A stretch of 49,203 nucleotides of DNA from Methylobacter sp. (lineage in GTDB: Bacteria > Pseudomonadota > Gammaproteobacteria > Methylococcales > Methylomonadaceae): the NCBI RefSeq assembly GCF_004322395.1, contig NZ_SCTW01000093.1:1-49203 (forward strand), read 5' to 3'. The notes below the pieces were generated by a model. That model ran no database searches. It saw nothing but the letters and a program-made list of their open reading frames with translations, and was not told the origin of the DNA. Positions 26,283 to 35,300 of the stretch are shown one piece after another (the stretch's first letter is position 1; each line of letters begins with the position of its first letter). Both the position numbers and the translations under genes were made by a program.

Positions 26283-29200
26283 ATGGCTGAGCAATGTGGA
26301 GACGACCAGCAAGGTAAGATGAGCAAGGATACATTTTTTCTTAATATAGAAGATGCTTATTCGGAAGCGGTGAAGCAAAACAAAATCGTCGATGCAAGAG
26401 GCGGTGAGCGTTTGCAGTATTGTTATTACGATGGACCGTTAACCGATATCGTACTGGATAATTTTATTCAGGTGCAATCCGACAGCTTTGTTGAGTTTTT
26501 TTCGTATAATCATTTGCCGATACCGCAAATCATTGCTATTTCTCAGGATGGTGTAGTGCATTTTAATGAGATGCCCGCCGATATCATTGAGGAGATTAAT
26601 GTCAAACGCCGCGAACGCGCCGATATTTTCTATGAAATAAAAAACCAGTTGAGCGACAAAAAACTATCGGATTTTCTTGATAGGGATACCTATTTTGTCG
26701 ACCCGCTTTTAGCGTTAAACGAAGCCAAGCAAAAAAAACGGGTCTATTGCGGTCATCCGACCATAGACGGCCTGCAAGTCTGTTATTACCGGGGGGAATT
26801 ACCGTTACATGGTATTGAAAACCTGATCCATGTCGAATTACCCGATCTTGTCGACTTTTTTATCATATCCAGACTGCGACTGCCTGAAAGGGTTGAAATG
26901 CCCAATGATTTGGAAGAAGAAGTAAAAGCCGCTGTGCAGGAAGATTTTGCGAATGCTTTGGAGATTATCAAAAAAAAACGGCTGGCATTTGCTCAACAAT
27001 TAATTCGAAAGGCGAAAGCGCTGAAACCGGTTGTTGAAGGCGAGCCAATACGAATATTTATTCCCAGCTATCGCCTGACAACGGTCATGCAATACAGTTC
27101 GCAAGGCGTGGCGAAAGCGTTCGAAAAAAGAGGCTGTCAAGTTCTCTTTTATATTGAGTCTAATGACATGGAAACGGGCAATGTTGTCGATATGCTTAAT
27201 AAATATATCGATTTTAATCCGCATGTTACTTTCAACGTGAATAATGTAAATCACGAATTTCTTCATGATGATGTCATCAATATTATGTGGTGGCAGGATT
27301 TGATGCCGAGAATTAGAAACCACCAGTTAATAAACTGGCGGAACCATGATTTTAATTTTTCCATTTCGCCGATTTTTGACCAGCATCTTAAACAGTGCGG
27401 TGACGAAAGGGTGGAACGCCAACATTTTGTCATTGATGAAGACATATTCTATTCGGACGATAAACAGCAACGGCAACAAAAAGTTATTTTTGTCGGCAGT
27501 TCCTATTTGCCGGTAGTGAATTTGGCTGACGATCAGCAACTGCACGTTATTGCGGAGTTGGTTGAAATATTAAATCAGGGGGGACGTTTTGATGAACAAA
27601 CGGTAACAAACATCGCCGAACGTTCAGCTTTTAGTTATTGGTTTGTGTTTTGGAAGCTGCTGCATTATGTGATCAGGGATTATTCGGTAAAGTGGCTTTG
27701 TCAAAATTCTACATTGCCGGTGGAGATTTACGGGCGTTACTGGGATCAGGACCCGCTGATTGCGCCTTTCTATCAAGGTGAGCTGCAACATGGCGTTAAG
27801 GTTGCCGATGCCTATCGTTCTGCGGCTTATGCGATCGTTTCCCATCCGTTTGAGATTAATTCCCAGCGTCTTGCCGAAGTTGCTGCTTGCGGCTGTATTC
27901 CAGTGGTTTACGATTGCCGGGATGTCGCAGAACTGCCGCATTGGGATGATTGTTGCCTGTTCTTCAAAACCGAGCAAGATTTAAAAAATATCCTCGATAA
28001 CCGCTTGGTGCCTGCTAAATCGCCGTTATTGCTGGCGCAGCACTTTACTTACAATGCCGCTGTCGAGCATTTTATTGAAAAATCGTCGGTAAAGGCGCTG
28101 AGCGGTTATCCAACACCTGATGCCGTTGCAAATCATGCCGAACCGGTCTTGGTTGAATTATTTGGCGATAATGTGGTCTTGCGTAGCCGATCTTCAGGCA
28201 CAATACAGGCTTGTCGGGACAGATTGGTTAAGAATATGGCGGTTTTAAACGCTAGCCGGCCTGAATTATTTAACGAACTGATCGCAGGCATCCAAAGTAA
28301 CCACATCGATATTGTCATTGATAAGTTGATAGGTGAGGAATATTGGGAAATATCGTTAGCTTTAAACGGCAATAGTTATTACCGGTTGGATAATGTCGCG
28401 CTATTGGGTAATTGCCAGTTTATCCGCGATAATTCAAGTCTTTATAAGCGGGAAAATACCAGCTGCTACGCATTGCTGAGTCTGGGTTCTGGTTATGAGT
28501 TATTGGAAGCTTTTAAAAATACCGAGCGGCCCATCCCGGAGATGGAAGAATTCGAGGTGCCTGTTTATGTCATCGAGCAGGAACCCGGCCTGTTTGTGCT
28601 GAATATGCTGCTTCATGACTGGGAACCGGTCATCAGGTCAGAACGGGTCCAGTTTTTTAACCATAATGCTATCGGTCTGCTTTGCCAGGAGTTTTTGCAA
28701 TTCCAGGTTGCGCTACCGACCGTTTTGCTGGATATGAAAGTGCAGGGCGGATTAAGGGCCGAGCAGATGCTCGAACTTATCAATCAAGCCCAGCAGCAAC
28801 GCGCTCAGCGTTATGCTGCTAATCTGCATGAAATCCATGAGTATTACGGCAGCATAACGGATGCCGGATGGCAGGATAAATTCAAGCCGGAAAATATTAA
28901 CTCGCTACGAGTAATGGGGTTTATATCCCGGTTTTCTAGTTTCCTGAAATACTGTATCCGCGATTTACTGGACGGGTTTGACCGGTTGGGTGCAATTACT
29001 ACAAATTGCATCGAGGAAGAAAATTACTATCTTGCCAATATCGAATATTTCATCGAGCAAATAAATAATTTCAAGCCCGATATTATTTTAACGATTAATC
29101 ATTTCCGCCATGAATTTCCCGGCGTGCCTGAATCGATTCCATTCGTGAATTGGATTCAGGATATATTGCCTGGCATTATGTATAATCAGATTCCGCCTAA

Positions 29201-30179
29201 GACGCGTGATTTTACTTGCGTTGTTGCTAAAGATTGGTTGGGGCTGGAACAATTTCCGGTATATGCCAATAGCAATATGGGCTTCCTGCCTCTAGGGTAT
29301 AACGACAAAATATATTATCCCATCGGTAATATTAAAAATTACGATTGCGATATTTTGTTGGTTACCCATCTGGTTGATCCTGCGATTACATTCGAGCCCA
29401 TTCGTAATCCAAGCAAATATGATTTCCAGCTCAATGAAAGGGAAACGGTATTGGTTGAGCAAGGCGTTTTTTCCAAGCAGGATTTATTCGATATTTACCG
29501 GATTATCGATGATTATTGCAAACACATGGATATGCACGCCTTCCATGAGTTCTGTACGCTTATAGCAGAAAATTATAATCACAAGCAGCTTAATGATTTG
29601 TTAAATATTCATGGTTTTGAATTAAGTGATGAAGCAGTGGATGTTATTTTAAGAACGCGTCTTCATTATGAGTTTTTAACGCAAACAAAATTATGGTTCA
29701 TATCCCGGTTAATTGATTCAGGGTATGATTTTAATATTCATATTTATGGTAATAATTGGGATAAATATCAAAAATTTTCACCTTACGTTAAAGGTGTTGC
29801 CGAAAATGGGGCTGTTCTTAATTGCATTATGAATAAAGCCAAAATCTGCCTTAATACCAGTCCGGGAATGACTTTGCATATGCGGGCACTAGAGATAATG
29901 GCCTCAGGTTCGTTTATGTTATCCAGGGATATATTATATGACAGTTCGAAAATAACCGATTATTTCAGTAATGAAGAAGTTGTTTTATATACGGATGAGA
30001 CCGACTTTATCAATAAAGTGATTTATTACTTAAATAATGAAAGTGAAAGAAAAACAATCGCCGAACGGGCTTATAAAACATTGTCCAAGACGTTTTCTTA
30101 TCAGGCTATTGCCGGACAATTATTAAAATTGGTTAAAACAAGGCTTTCGGCCTTAGAGCAAATTAAATCCGGCTTTTAA
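26283..30179 (+). CDS. Giant double glycosyltransferase (two CgeB-type domains with a Maf-like middle)
   Basis: The 1298-residue protein is built from repeats. Residues 43-83 and 163-203 are two copies of a 41-residue unit (core LQYCYYDGPL and LQVCYYRGEL). Residues about 256-590 form a CgeB-type glycosyltransferase domain (NVNHEF, WWQDLMP, VFVGSSYLP, AEVAACGCIPVVYD). The middle, with LLSLGSGYELLEAF and YVIEQEPGLF, resembles the N-terminal Rossmann-like part of Maf flagellin glycosyltransferases. Residues about 880-1285 form a second CgeB-type domain (NWIQDILPG, ALEIMASGSFML). ATG 26319, with an AAGG 5 nt upstream, is an alternative start that removes 12 residues. No membrane segment is seen. 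It starts 21 nt after the radical SAM gene and ends 2 nt before the next. Confidence 0.75.
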   Translation: MAEQCGDDQQGKMSKDTFFLNIEDAYSEAVKQNKIVDARGGERLQYCYYDGPLTDIVLDNFIQVQSDSFVEFFSYNHLPIPQIIAISQDGVVHFNEMPADIIEEINVKRRERADIFYEIKNQLSDKKLSDFLDRDTYFVDPLLALNEAKQKKRVYCGHPTIDGLQVCYYRGELPLHGIENLIHVELPDLVDFFIISRLRLPERVEMPNDLEEEVKAAVQEDFANALEIIKKKRLAFAQQLIRKAKALKPVVEGEPIRIFIPSYRLTTVMQYSSQGVAKAFEKRGCQVLFYIESNDMETGNVVDMLNKYIDFNPHVTFNVNNVNHEFLHDDVINIMWWQDLMPRIRNHQLINWRNHDFNFSISPIFDQHLKQCGDERVERQHFVIDEDIFYSDDKQQRQQKVIFVGSSYLPVVNLADDQQLHVIAELVEILNQGGRFDEQTVTNIAERSAFSYWFVFWKLLHYVIRDYSVKWLCQNSTLPVEIYGRYWDQDPLIAPFYQGELQHGVKVADAYRSAAYAIVSHPFEINSQRLAEVAACGCIPVVYDCRDVAELPHWDDCCLFFKTEQDLKNILDNRLVPAKSPLLLAQHFTYNAAVEHFIEKSSVKALSGYPTPDAVANHAEPVLVELFGDNVVLRSRSSGTIQACRDRLVKNMAVLNASRPELFNELIAGIQSNHIDIVIDKLIGEEYWEISLALNGNSYYRLDNVALLGNCQFIRDNSSLYKRENTSCYALLSLGSGYELLEAFKNTERPIPEMEEFEVPVYVIEQEPGLFVLNMLLHDWEPVIRSERVQFFNHNAIGLLCQEFLQFQVALPTVLLDMKVQGGLRAEQMLELINQAQQQRAQRYAANLHEIHEYYGSITDAGWQDKFKPENINSLRVMGFISRFSSFLKYCIRDLLDGFDRLGAITTNCIEEENYYLANIEYFIEQINNFKPDIILTINHFRHEFPGVPESIPFVNWIQDILPGIMYNQIPPKTRDFTCVVAKDWLGLEQFPVYANSNMGFLPLGYNDKIYYPIGNIKNYDCDILLVTHLVDPAITFEPIRNPSKYDFQLNERETVLVEQGVFSKQDLFDIYRIIDDYCKHMDMHAFHEFCTLIAENYNHKQLNDLLNIHGFELSDEAVDVILRTRLHYEFLTQTKLWFISRLIDSGYDFNIHIYGNNWDKYQKFSPYVKGVAENGAVLNCIMNKAKICLNTSPGMTLHMRALEIMASGSFMLSRDILYDSSKITDYFSNEEVVLYTDETDFINKVIYYLNNESERKTIAERAYKTLSKTFSYQAIAGQLLKLVKTRLSALEQIKSGF

Positions 30180-30181
30180 CG

Positions 30182-30715
30182 ATGAGAGTTTATTGGCTGA
30201 CTGGCCTTTCGGCTGCCGGAAAAACCACTTTGGCACGGGAGCTTGCCCGGCGTTTGCGGATAAAGGGCGAACAAGTGGTTTTGCTGGACGGCGATGAATT
30301 ACGGGAAGTGTTTGGTGCGGTATCGGTCAATACCGACAATCATGGCCGTGAAAGCCGGTTGGCGTTGGCGTTTCAATATGCCCATTTATGCCGCATCTTG
30401 GCTCGGCAAGGGCTGATTGTGGTGATCGCTACTATTTCCCTGTTTCGCGAAATTCATACCTGGAACCGGAAAAATCTACCCGGTTATTTTGAAGTTTATC
30501 TGAAAGTGCCGATAGAAGAGCTGCGTCGCCGTGATCCGAAAGGAATCTACCGCCGTTTCGATGCCGGTGAGCTGACTGATGTTGCAGGTCTGGATTTACA
30601 AGTTGACGAGCCGGAAGCGGCGGATTGGGTGGTGGAGTTCCAGCTCGGTCGTTCCGCCGAGGAGATAGCGGATGAATTAATGAATCGATTAATGGAGAAA
30701 AATCATGAAAACTGA
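30182..30715 (+). CDS. CysC-like kinase, probable cytidine diphosphoramidate kinase (Cj1415 type)
   Basis: The 177-residue product has the adenylylsulfate-kinase fold: P-loop GLSAAGKTT (residues 8-16), LLDGDELRE and the RRDPKGIYRR segment. It differs from true APS kinases, having ATISLFREIHTWNR where they have an AxISPFR-type motif. That version is what I associate with Campylobacter Cj1415, which phosphorylates CDP-phosphoramidate at the 3'-hydroxyl. The next four genes match the other phosphoramidate enzymes, and no cysD/cysN or cysH is nearby, supporting this over sulfate assimilation. It overlaps the methyltransferase gene by 11 nt. Confidence 0.75.
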   Translation: MRVYWLTGLSAAGKTTLARELARRLRIKGEQVVLLDGDELREVFGAVSVNTDNHGRESRLALAFQYAHLCRILARQGLIVVIATISLFREIHTWNRKNLPGYFEVYLKVPIEELRRRDPKGIYRRFDAGELTDVAGLDLQVDEPEAADWVVEFQLGRSAEEIADELMNRLMEKNHEN

Positions 30716-31454
30716 ATGGGATTACACGCTATTAGCCGATGCCTATTTATTGCGACCCGATTATTCCGACGCCGCGATTGACGCAATGCTGGCGATTGCC
30801 GACATGGAAAAAGGCGGCAGCTGTTGCGATGTCGGAGCCGGTACGGCTCATTTAACGGCTATGCTGGCGGTTCGCGGGCTTAATGTGACGGCGGTGGAGC
30901 CTAACGACGCGATGCGGGCCAACGGTATCCGGCGTACTGCCGCAATGACTAATGTATGTTGGGTGGAAGGCACAGGAGAGCACACCGGCCAGTCTGCCGG
31001 TCACTTTGATATGGTGACTTTTGGCAGTTCGTTCAATGTTTGTGATCGGGCGCGTGCACTAAAAGAAACAGCGCGCATTCTTAAATCGCGCGGTTGGTTT
31101 GCCTGCATGTGGAATCATCGCCAGCTCGACGACCCGATTCAAGCGCAGATTGAAGCCATCATCAAAACCTATGTTGCCGGTTACGGCTATGGTTCACGCA
31201 GGGAAGATCAAACTGCGGTAATCGATGCGAGCGGCCTTTACGGGCCGGTTGTGCATCTGGATTCACGGATTGTTCACCAGCAGGCAATTGTCGAATGCGT
31301 CGAGGCTTGGCGCTCTCATGCGACCCTGGCCCGCCAGGCGGGCGATAAATTTCCATCGGTAGTGGCCGCTATTGAAGGCTATTTGCAGAGCTTGAATACT
31401 GAAATGATCAGGATTCCTTATTCCACTCATATCTGGATTGCCCAGTTAGCTTAA
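30705..31454 (+). CDS. SAM-dependent methyltransferase, possible phosphoramidate O-methyltransferase
   Basis: The 249-residue class I methyltransferase has motif I CCDVGAGTAHLT, an acidic strand-2 end VTAVEPN, and a post-motif MVTFGSSFNV. It lies inside the phosphoramidate set at the place held by Cj1419/Cj1420 in C. jejuni, whose products are assigned to methylation of phosphoramidate. Start ATG 30705 has GGAG 9 nt upstream. That it methylates phosphoramidate is inference from context; a sugar O-methyltransferase is the alternative. Confidence 0.7.
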   Translation: MKTEWDYTLLADAYLLRPDYSDAAIDAMLAIADMEKGGSCCDVGAGTAHLTAMLAVRGLNVTAVEPNDAMRANGIRRTAAMTNVCWVEGTGEHTGQSAGHFDMVTFGSSFNVCDRARALKETARILKSRGWFACMWNHRQLDDPIQAQIEAIIKTYVAGYGYGSRREDQTAVIDASGLYGPVVHLDSRIVHQQAIVECVEAWRSHATLARQAGDKFPSVVAAIEGYLQSLNTEMIRIPYSTHIWIAQLA

Positions 31455-31462
31455 AGAAGCCG

Positions 31463-33787
31463 ATGTCTCTAGGGTTCTCTACCAAGGCCGGCACGCTGGC
31501 GTTATTGAAGGACGAGCTGCGCTCGGCACGCATTGCGCCGCTGGCGCATTTTACTGTCGGTGAATGGCGGGCGACACGCGCCATTTGCCTTGCCCAGGTT
31601 GTGGCAAGGCTAGGCACAGGCCCGTGGATCGTGCGCTCTAGTTGTCTACTTGAAGATGGACAAATGCAATCGAATGCCGGCGCTTTTCTGTCGTTGCCGG
31701 ACGTTTGGCCGACAGAGCTGGAGAACGCTATAGAACAGGTAATATCCTCTTACGGCCCACAAGCCGCAGACATAGACGAAATATTGGTCCAGCCGATGCT
31801 ACAGAATACGATATGGTCCGGTGTCGCGTTTTCCCACGATCCGAATACCTGTGCGCCGTACCGGGTTATAAATTGGCAGGAAGGAGCCGATACCACGGCG
31901 GTAACCGGTGGAGGGCTGGGCGGAAAGACATGGCAACGGGCGGCTTTGTCGACAGTCCGGCCGCCGGTTGAACTGGCTGGGGTACTCTCTTTGCTGGATG
32001 AATTGCTGGAGTTGTTTGGTGGCGTGCCGGTTGACTGTGAGTTTGCTGTAACGGTGGGTTCCGGTGGAGAGGATATATTATGGCTGTTGCAGGCCCGTCC
32101 GCTGGTTTTATCGAGTCCGTCGGAAAGCGAAGCCGTGCAAGCGGAACGTTTGCAACGTATTCAGGATAAGGTGGCGCGCGGTATGCAACCGCATCCGTTA
32201 TTGATGGGGCGGCGTACAGTATACGGCGTGATGCCCGACTGGAATCCGGCCGAAATTATCGGCATACGGCCCAAGCCGTTGGCGCTTTCGCTGTATCGGG
32301 AGCTGGTTACCGATGCTATCTGGGCTTATCAGCGGCATAACTACGGTTACCGGAACTTGCGCAGTTTTCCATTAATGCCGCATTTCTTTGGCCTGCCTTA
32401 TATTGATGTACGCTTATCGTTTAACTCGTTTATTCCGGCCGATTTGGACAAGGATTTGGCAGGACGCCTGGTCGATCATTACATTGACAGGCTATTGGCC
32501 GAACCCACGCTGCACGACAAGATGGAGTTCGAGATTGTTTTTTCCTGTTACACGCTGGATTTGCCGCAGCGTTTGGAGCGGCTTGCCCAAGCCGGGTTTT
32601 CAAAACACGAACAGGCGGTAATTGCCGACAGTTTGCGGCGATTAACCAATCGTATCGTCGATACCCAGGATGGTTTATGGCGTAGCGATGCCGCGAAGCT
32701 GGATCGGCTTAATGTCCGGCGCGAACAATTATTGAATTCAGGTATGGATTCACTGGAGCGGATCTATTGGTTGCTGGAAGATGCCAAACGCTATGGTACT
32801 TTGCCGTTTGCCGGTTTGGCCAGGGCGGGGTTTATCGCCGTGCAAATGCTCAAATCGTTGGTTGCGGTCGGGGTTTTTTCCGAGGCGGATTACGACGCTT
32901 TCTTTGCCGGAATTTCCACCGTTAGCGGACAGTTGGCACGGGACCGGGCAATGCTGGATAAGGACGCGTTTTTGATGCGTTACGGCCATTTGCGTCCCGG
33001 CACTTATGACATACTCTCGCCGCGTTACGATGAAGCACCTGACCTGTATTTCGATTGGGAGCGCCGCTTACCGGTGCCGGAACCGGTAAAGCCGTTTGCA
33101 ATCACGTTGCCGCAGATGCGCGAGCTGGTCAAACTGCTGAAGACGCATCAATTGCAAGTCGATCCTGTCGGATTATTTGATTTCTTGCAGGCGGGCATCG
33201 AACTGCGCGAACTGGCAAAATTCCACTTTACCCGCAATCTTTCCGATGCGTTGATCCTGATAGCCGAATATGGGGCACAGTGGGGCTTTTCGAGGGAAGA
33301 CCTGGCCTATGCCGACATTACCGCGTTCAAGGAGCTGCACGTCGCTGCGGCCAATCCGCGAGATGTGCTGGCGCGCAGTATCGAACAAGGCAAAGCGCGC
33401 TACCTGGAAACGTCAATGGTATCGCTGCCGCCAGTGATTGCCAGTTCTGAGGATGTCTGGGCGTTCGAATGGCCGGAAATGTCGGCAAATTTCATTACGC
33501 AAAAACAAGTGACCGGGCCGGTGGTTGGACATCAGGAGCGGAATTCATTGGCAGGCTCTATTGTTTGCATCGCCAGCGCCGATCCTGGGTTCGACTGGTT
33601 GTTCGCTTATCCCATCGCCGGTCTGATTACGGCCTGGGGCGGAGTTAACTCGCATATGGCGATTCGTGCCGGAGAGCTGGGATTGCCGGCGGTAATTGGG
33701 GTAGGCGAAGCCTTGTTTCGCCGATGGTCGGGCGCTCAACGTTTGCATATGGACTGCGCCGGACGAAGAGTCGAGGTGCTGGCGTGA
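31463..33787 (+). CDS. PEP-synthase-like kinase, probable L-glutamine kinase (Cj1418 type)
   Basis: The 774-residue protein has an N-terminal ATP-grasp domain like PPDK/PEP synthase (WIVRSSCLLED, VQPML, WSGVAFSHDP, LLQARPL; residues about 1-215), a long middle region, and a C-terminal phosphohistidine swivelling domain ending at GGVNSHMAIRAGELGLPAV, with the phospho-carrier H731. It lacks a PEP/pyruvate-binding TIM barrel. The C. jejuni relative, Cj1418, uses ATP to phosphorylate the amide nitrogen of L-glutamine. The stop overlaps the amidotransferase start (GTGA). Confidence 0.78.
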   Translation: MSLGFSTKAGTLALLKDELRSARIAPLAHFTVGEWRATRAICLAQVVARLGTGPWIVRSSCLLEDGQMQSNAGAFLSLPDVWPTELENAIEQVISSYGPQAADIDEILVQPMLQNTIWSGVAFSHDPNTCAPYRVINWQEGADTTAVTGGGLGGKTWQRAALSTVRPPVELAGVLSLLDELLELFGGVPVDCEFAVTVGSGGEDILWLLQARPLVLSSPSESEAVQAERLQRIQDKVARGMQPHPLLMGRRTVYGVMPDWNPAEIIGIRPKPLALSLYRELVTDAIWAYQRHNYGYRNLRSFPLMPHFFGLPYIDVRLSFNSFIPADLDKDLAGRLVDHYIDRLLAEPTLHDKMEFEIVFSCYTLDLPQRLERLAQAGFSKHEQAVIADSLRRLTNRIVDTQDGLWRSDAAKLDRLNVRREQLLNSGMDSLERIYWLLEDAKRYGTLPFAGLARAGFIAVQMLKSLVAVGVFSEADYDAFFAGISTVSGQLARDRAMLDKDAFLMRYGHLRPGTYDILSPRYDEAPDLYFDWERRLPVPEPVKPFAITLPQMRELVKLLKTHQLQVDPVGLFDFLQAGIELRELAKFHFTRNLSDALILIAEYGAQWGFSREDLAYADITAFKELHVAAANPRDVLARSIEQGKARYLETSMVSLPPVIASSEDVWAFEWPEMSANFITQKQVTGPVVGHQERNSLAGSIVCIASADPGFDWLFAYPIAGLITAWGGVNSHMAIRAGELGLPAVIGVGEALFRRWSGAQRLHMDCAGRRVEVLA

Positions 33788-34404
33788 TACGGGTGGCTGT
33801 GAGCCAGCGGGTGGATTGGCTGCCCGAACGCAACGAGCGCCGCGATGCGTTGGACCAGAATCTGTGCCGATGGCTGGTCGCTGCCGGTTATATGCCCATG
33901 CCGGTGCCTAACGTTATGGGGCAAATGCAGGGAAACAATCCTTCGCCCATGCAAAACTGGCTGTCGGCAACGAATCCTGACGCCATATTGTTGTCCGGCG
34001 GCAATGACATAGGCGATGCGCCCGAGCGCGATAATACCGAACGTTGTCTATTAGCCTATGCCGAAGAAAAATGTTTGCCGGTGCTCGGCATTTGCCGAGG
34101 CATGCAGATGTTGAGCGTGTGGGCCGGTTCGACGTTGCAGCCGGTGGCGGGGCATGTCGGCACCAAGCATAGGTTGCAAGGCGAATTGACGGGCGATGTT
34201 AACAGTTTTCATCGATTTGCCGTGGCCGTTTGCCCGCCGGGTTTTACCGTGGCCGCAACGTCCGAAGATGGCTGTATCGAGGCGATTCGCCATGAAACTC
34301 TGCCGTGGCAAGGCTGGATGTGGCATCCTGAGCGCGAGGCGGTTTTCCAATTAGCGGATATGCAGCGGTTACAGGTTTTGTTTAACCGTGCTGACAGCCG
34401 ATAA
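33784..34404 (+). CDS. Class I glutamine amidotransferase-like hydrolase, probable gamma-glutamyl-CDP-amidate hydrolase (Cj1417 type)
   Basis: The 206-residue product is a stand-alone class I (peptidase C26-like) amidotransferase domain with nucleophile C104 in LGICRGMQM and the H181/E183 pair in WHPERE; VNSFH is also conserved. In C. jejuni the equivalent, Cj1417, releases glutamate from gamma-glutamyl-CDP-amidate to yield CDP-phosphoramidate. The start is GTG 33784, overlapping the kinase stop (GTGA), giving the opening IRVAVSQRV. Confidence 0.78.
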   Translation: MIRVAVSQRVDWLPERNERRDALDQNLCRWLVAAGYMPMPVPNVMGQMQGNNPSPMQNWLSATNPDAILLSGGNDIGDAPERDNTERCLLAYAEEKCLPVLGICRGMQMLSVWAGSTLQPVAGHVGTKHRLQGELTGDVNSFHRFAVAVCPPGFTVAATSEDGCIEAIRHETLPWQGWMWHPEREAVFQLADMQRLQVLFNRADSR

Positions 34405-34493
34405 TCGGATGGTTCTTTCCTGTCGTTTATGAATCATTGCTGTTATCGGTCATCTTTCTCCCGTCGAGTTTAAACAAAATCAATCGAGGTTAT

Positions 34494-35207
34494 ATGAAAG
34501 CAATCATTCTCGCTGCCGGACGCGGCAGCCGTATGAAGGATATGACGGACGACCGACCCAAATGCCTGGTGGAGTTGCATGGAAAGTCGTTACTACAAAG
34601 GCAGTTGGATGCTTTGCGGCAGGCCGGTATCGGCGATATTGCGATTGTCACCGGTTACAAGCGGGAACTGCTGGCTGATTCCGGTTTAACCGAATTCCAC
34701 AATCCGCGCTGGTCGGAAACCAATATGGTGTCGTCGTTGGCTTGCGCTCAAGCTTGGCTGCAAGCTTCGCCGTGCATAGTCAGCTATTCGGATATTTTCT
34801 ACGAAACTGACGCAGTCGCGTCGCTGATGGCTAGCAACGCTCCATTGGCGGTAACGTTCGATCCACATTGGCAAGCGTTATGGGAAAAGCGTTTTGGCGA
34901 CCCGCTGCTGGATGCGGAAACCTTTCGTTTAAACGGCGACGGCACTGTCGCTGAGATCGGCAACAAGCCCGAGTCGATAGCCGAAGTACAGGGGCAATAC
35001 ATGGGCTTGTTGCGCTTCACGCCGGAGAGTTGGGCGGAAGTGATGCGGATCCGAACGGTTCTGACCAGTGCCGAATGCGACCGGATGCATATGACCGGCA
35101 CTTTGCAAAGGCTGATCGAAGCTAAGCGGATACCGGTTACTGCGATACCTTATGAAAAATCATGGGGCGAAGTCGATTCGATTGAAGATTTAAAGGCTTA
35201 TGTTTGA
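34494..35207 (+). CDS. Nucleotidyltransferase, probable CTP:phosphoglutamine cytidylyltransferase (Cj1416 type)
   Basis: The 237-residue product has the nucleotidyltransferase signature LAAGRGSRMKDMTDDRPKCL and the metal-binding YSDIFY segment. It belongs with the LicC-like small cytidylyltransferases. In C. jejuni Cj1416 couples CTP to phosphoglutamine. The chosen ATG 34494 has GAGG 4 nt upstream; an earlier in-frame start at 34437 lacks a homologous extension. An 89-nt gap separates it from the amidotransferase gene; I see no clear promoter in it. Confidence 0.76.
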   Translation: MKAIILAAGRGSRMKDMTDDRPKCLVELHGKSLLQRQLDALRQAGIGDIAIVTGYKRELLADSGLTEFHNPRWSETNMVSSLACAQAWLQASPCIVSYSDIFYETDAVASLMASNAPLAVTFDPHWQALWEKRFGDPLLDAETFRLNGDGTVAEIGNKPESIAEVQGQYMGLLRFTPESWAEVMRIRTVLTSAECDRMHMTGTLQRLIEAKRIPVTAIPYEKSWGEVDSIEDLKAYV

Positions 35208-35300
35208 GTGCGCATAGCATTCAATTGAGTTTGATTATATAGCACCGTTTTAAACAAAGCTTTTCGCTAACTGTTAACGGTCATATTTAGAAGGTAAAAA

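Noticed and set aside
30182-30715. Sulfate assimilation (true APS kinase)
   Set aside because: No sulfurylase or PAPS reductase genes are near. The ISPFR-type motif is replaced by ISLFREIHTWNR, and the four following genes fit phosphoramidate synthesis.
34494-35207. PtmE-like GlcN-1-P guanylyltransferase for legionaminate
   Set aside because: It is only 237 residues with no CBS domains, and it lies in the phosphoramidate set 10 kb from the legionaminate genes.
34405-35300. Shared TTTAAACAAA in the two longer gaps as a regulatory box
   Set aside because: It is ten A/T-rich bases, with different distances to the start codons; chance occurrence is likely.
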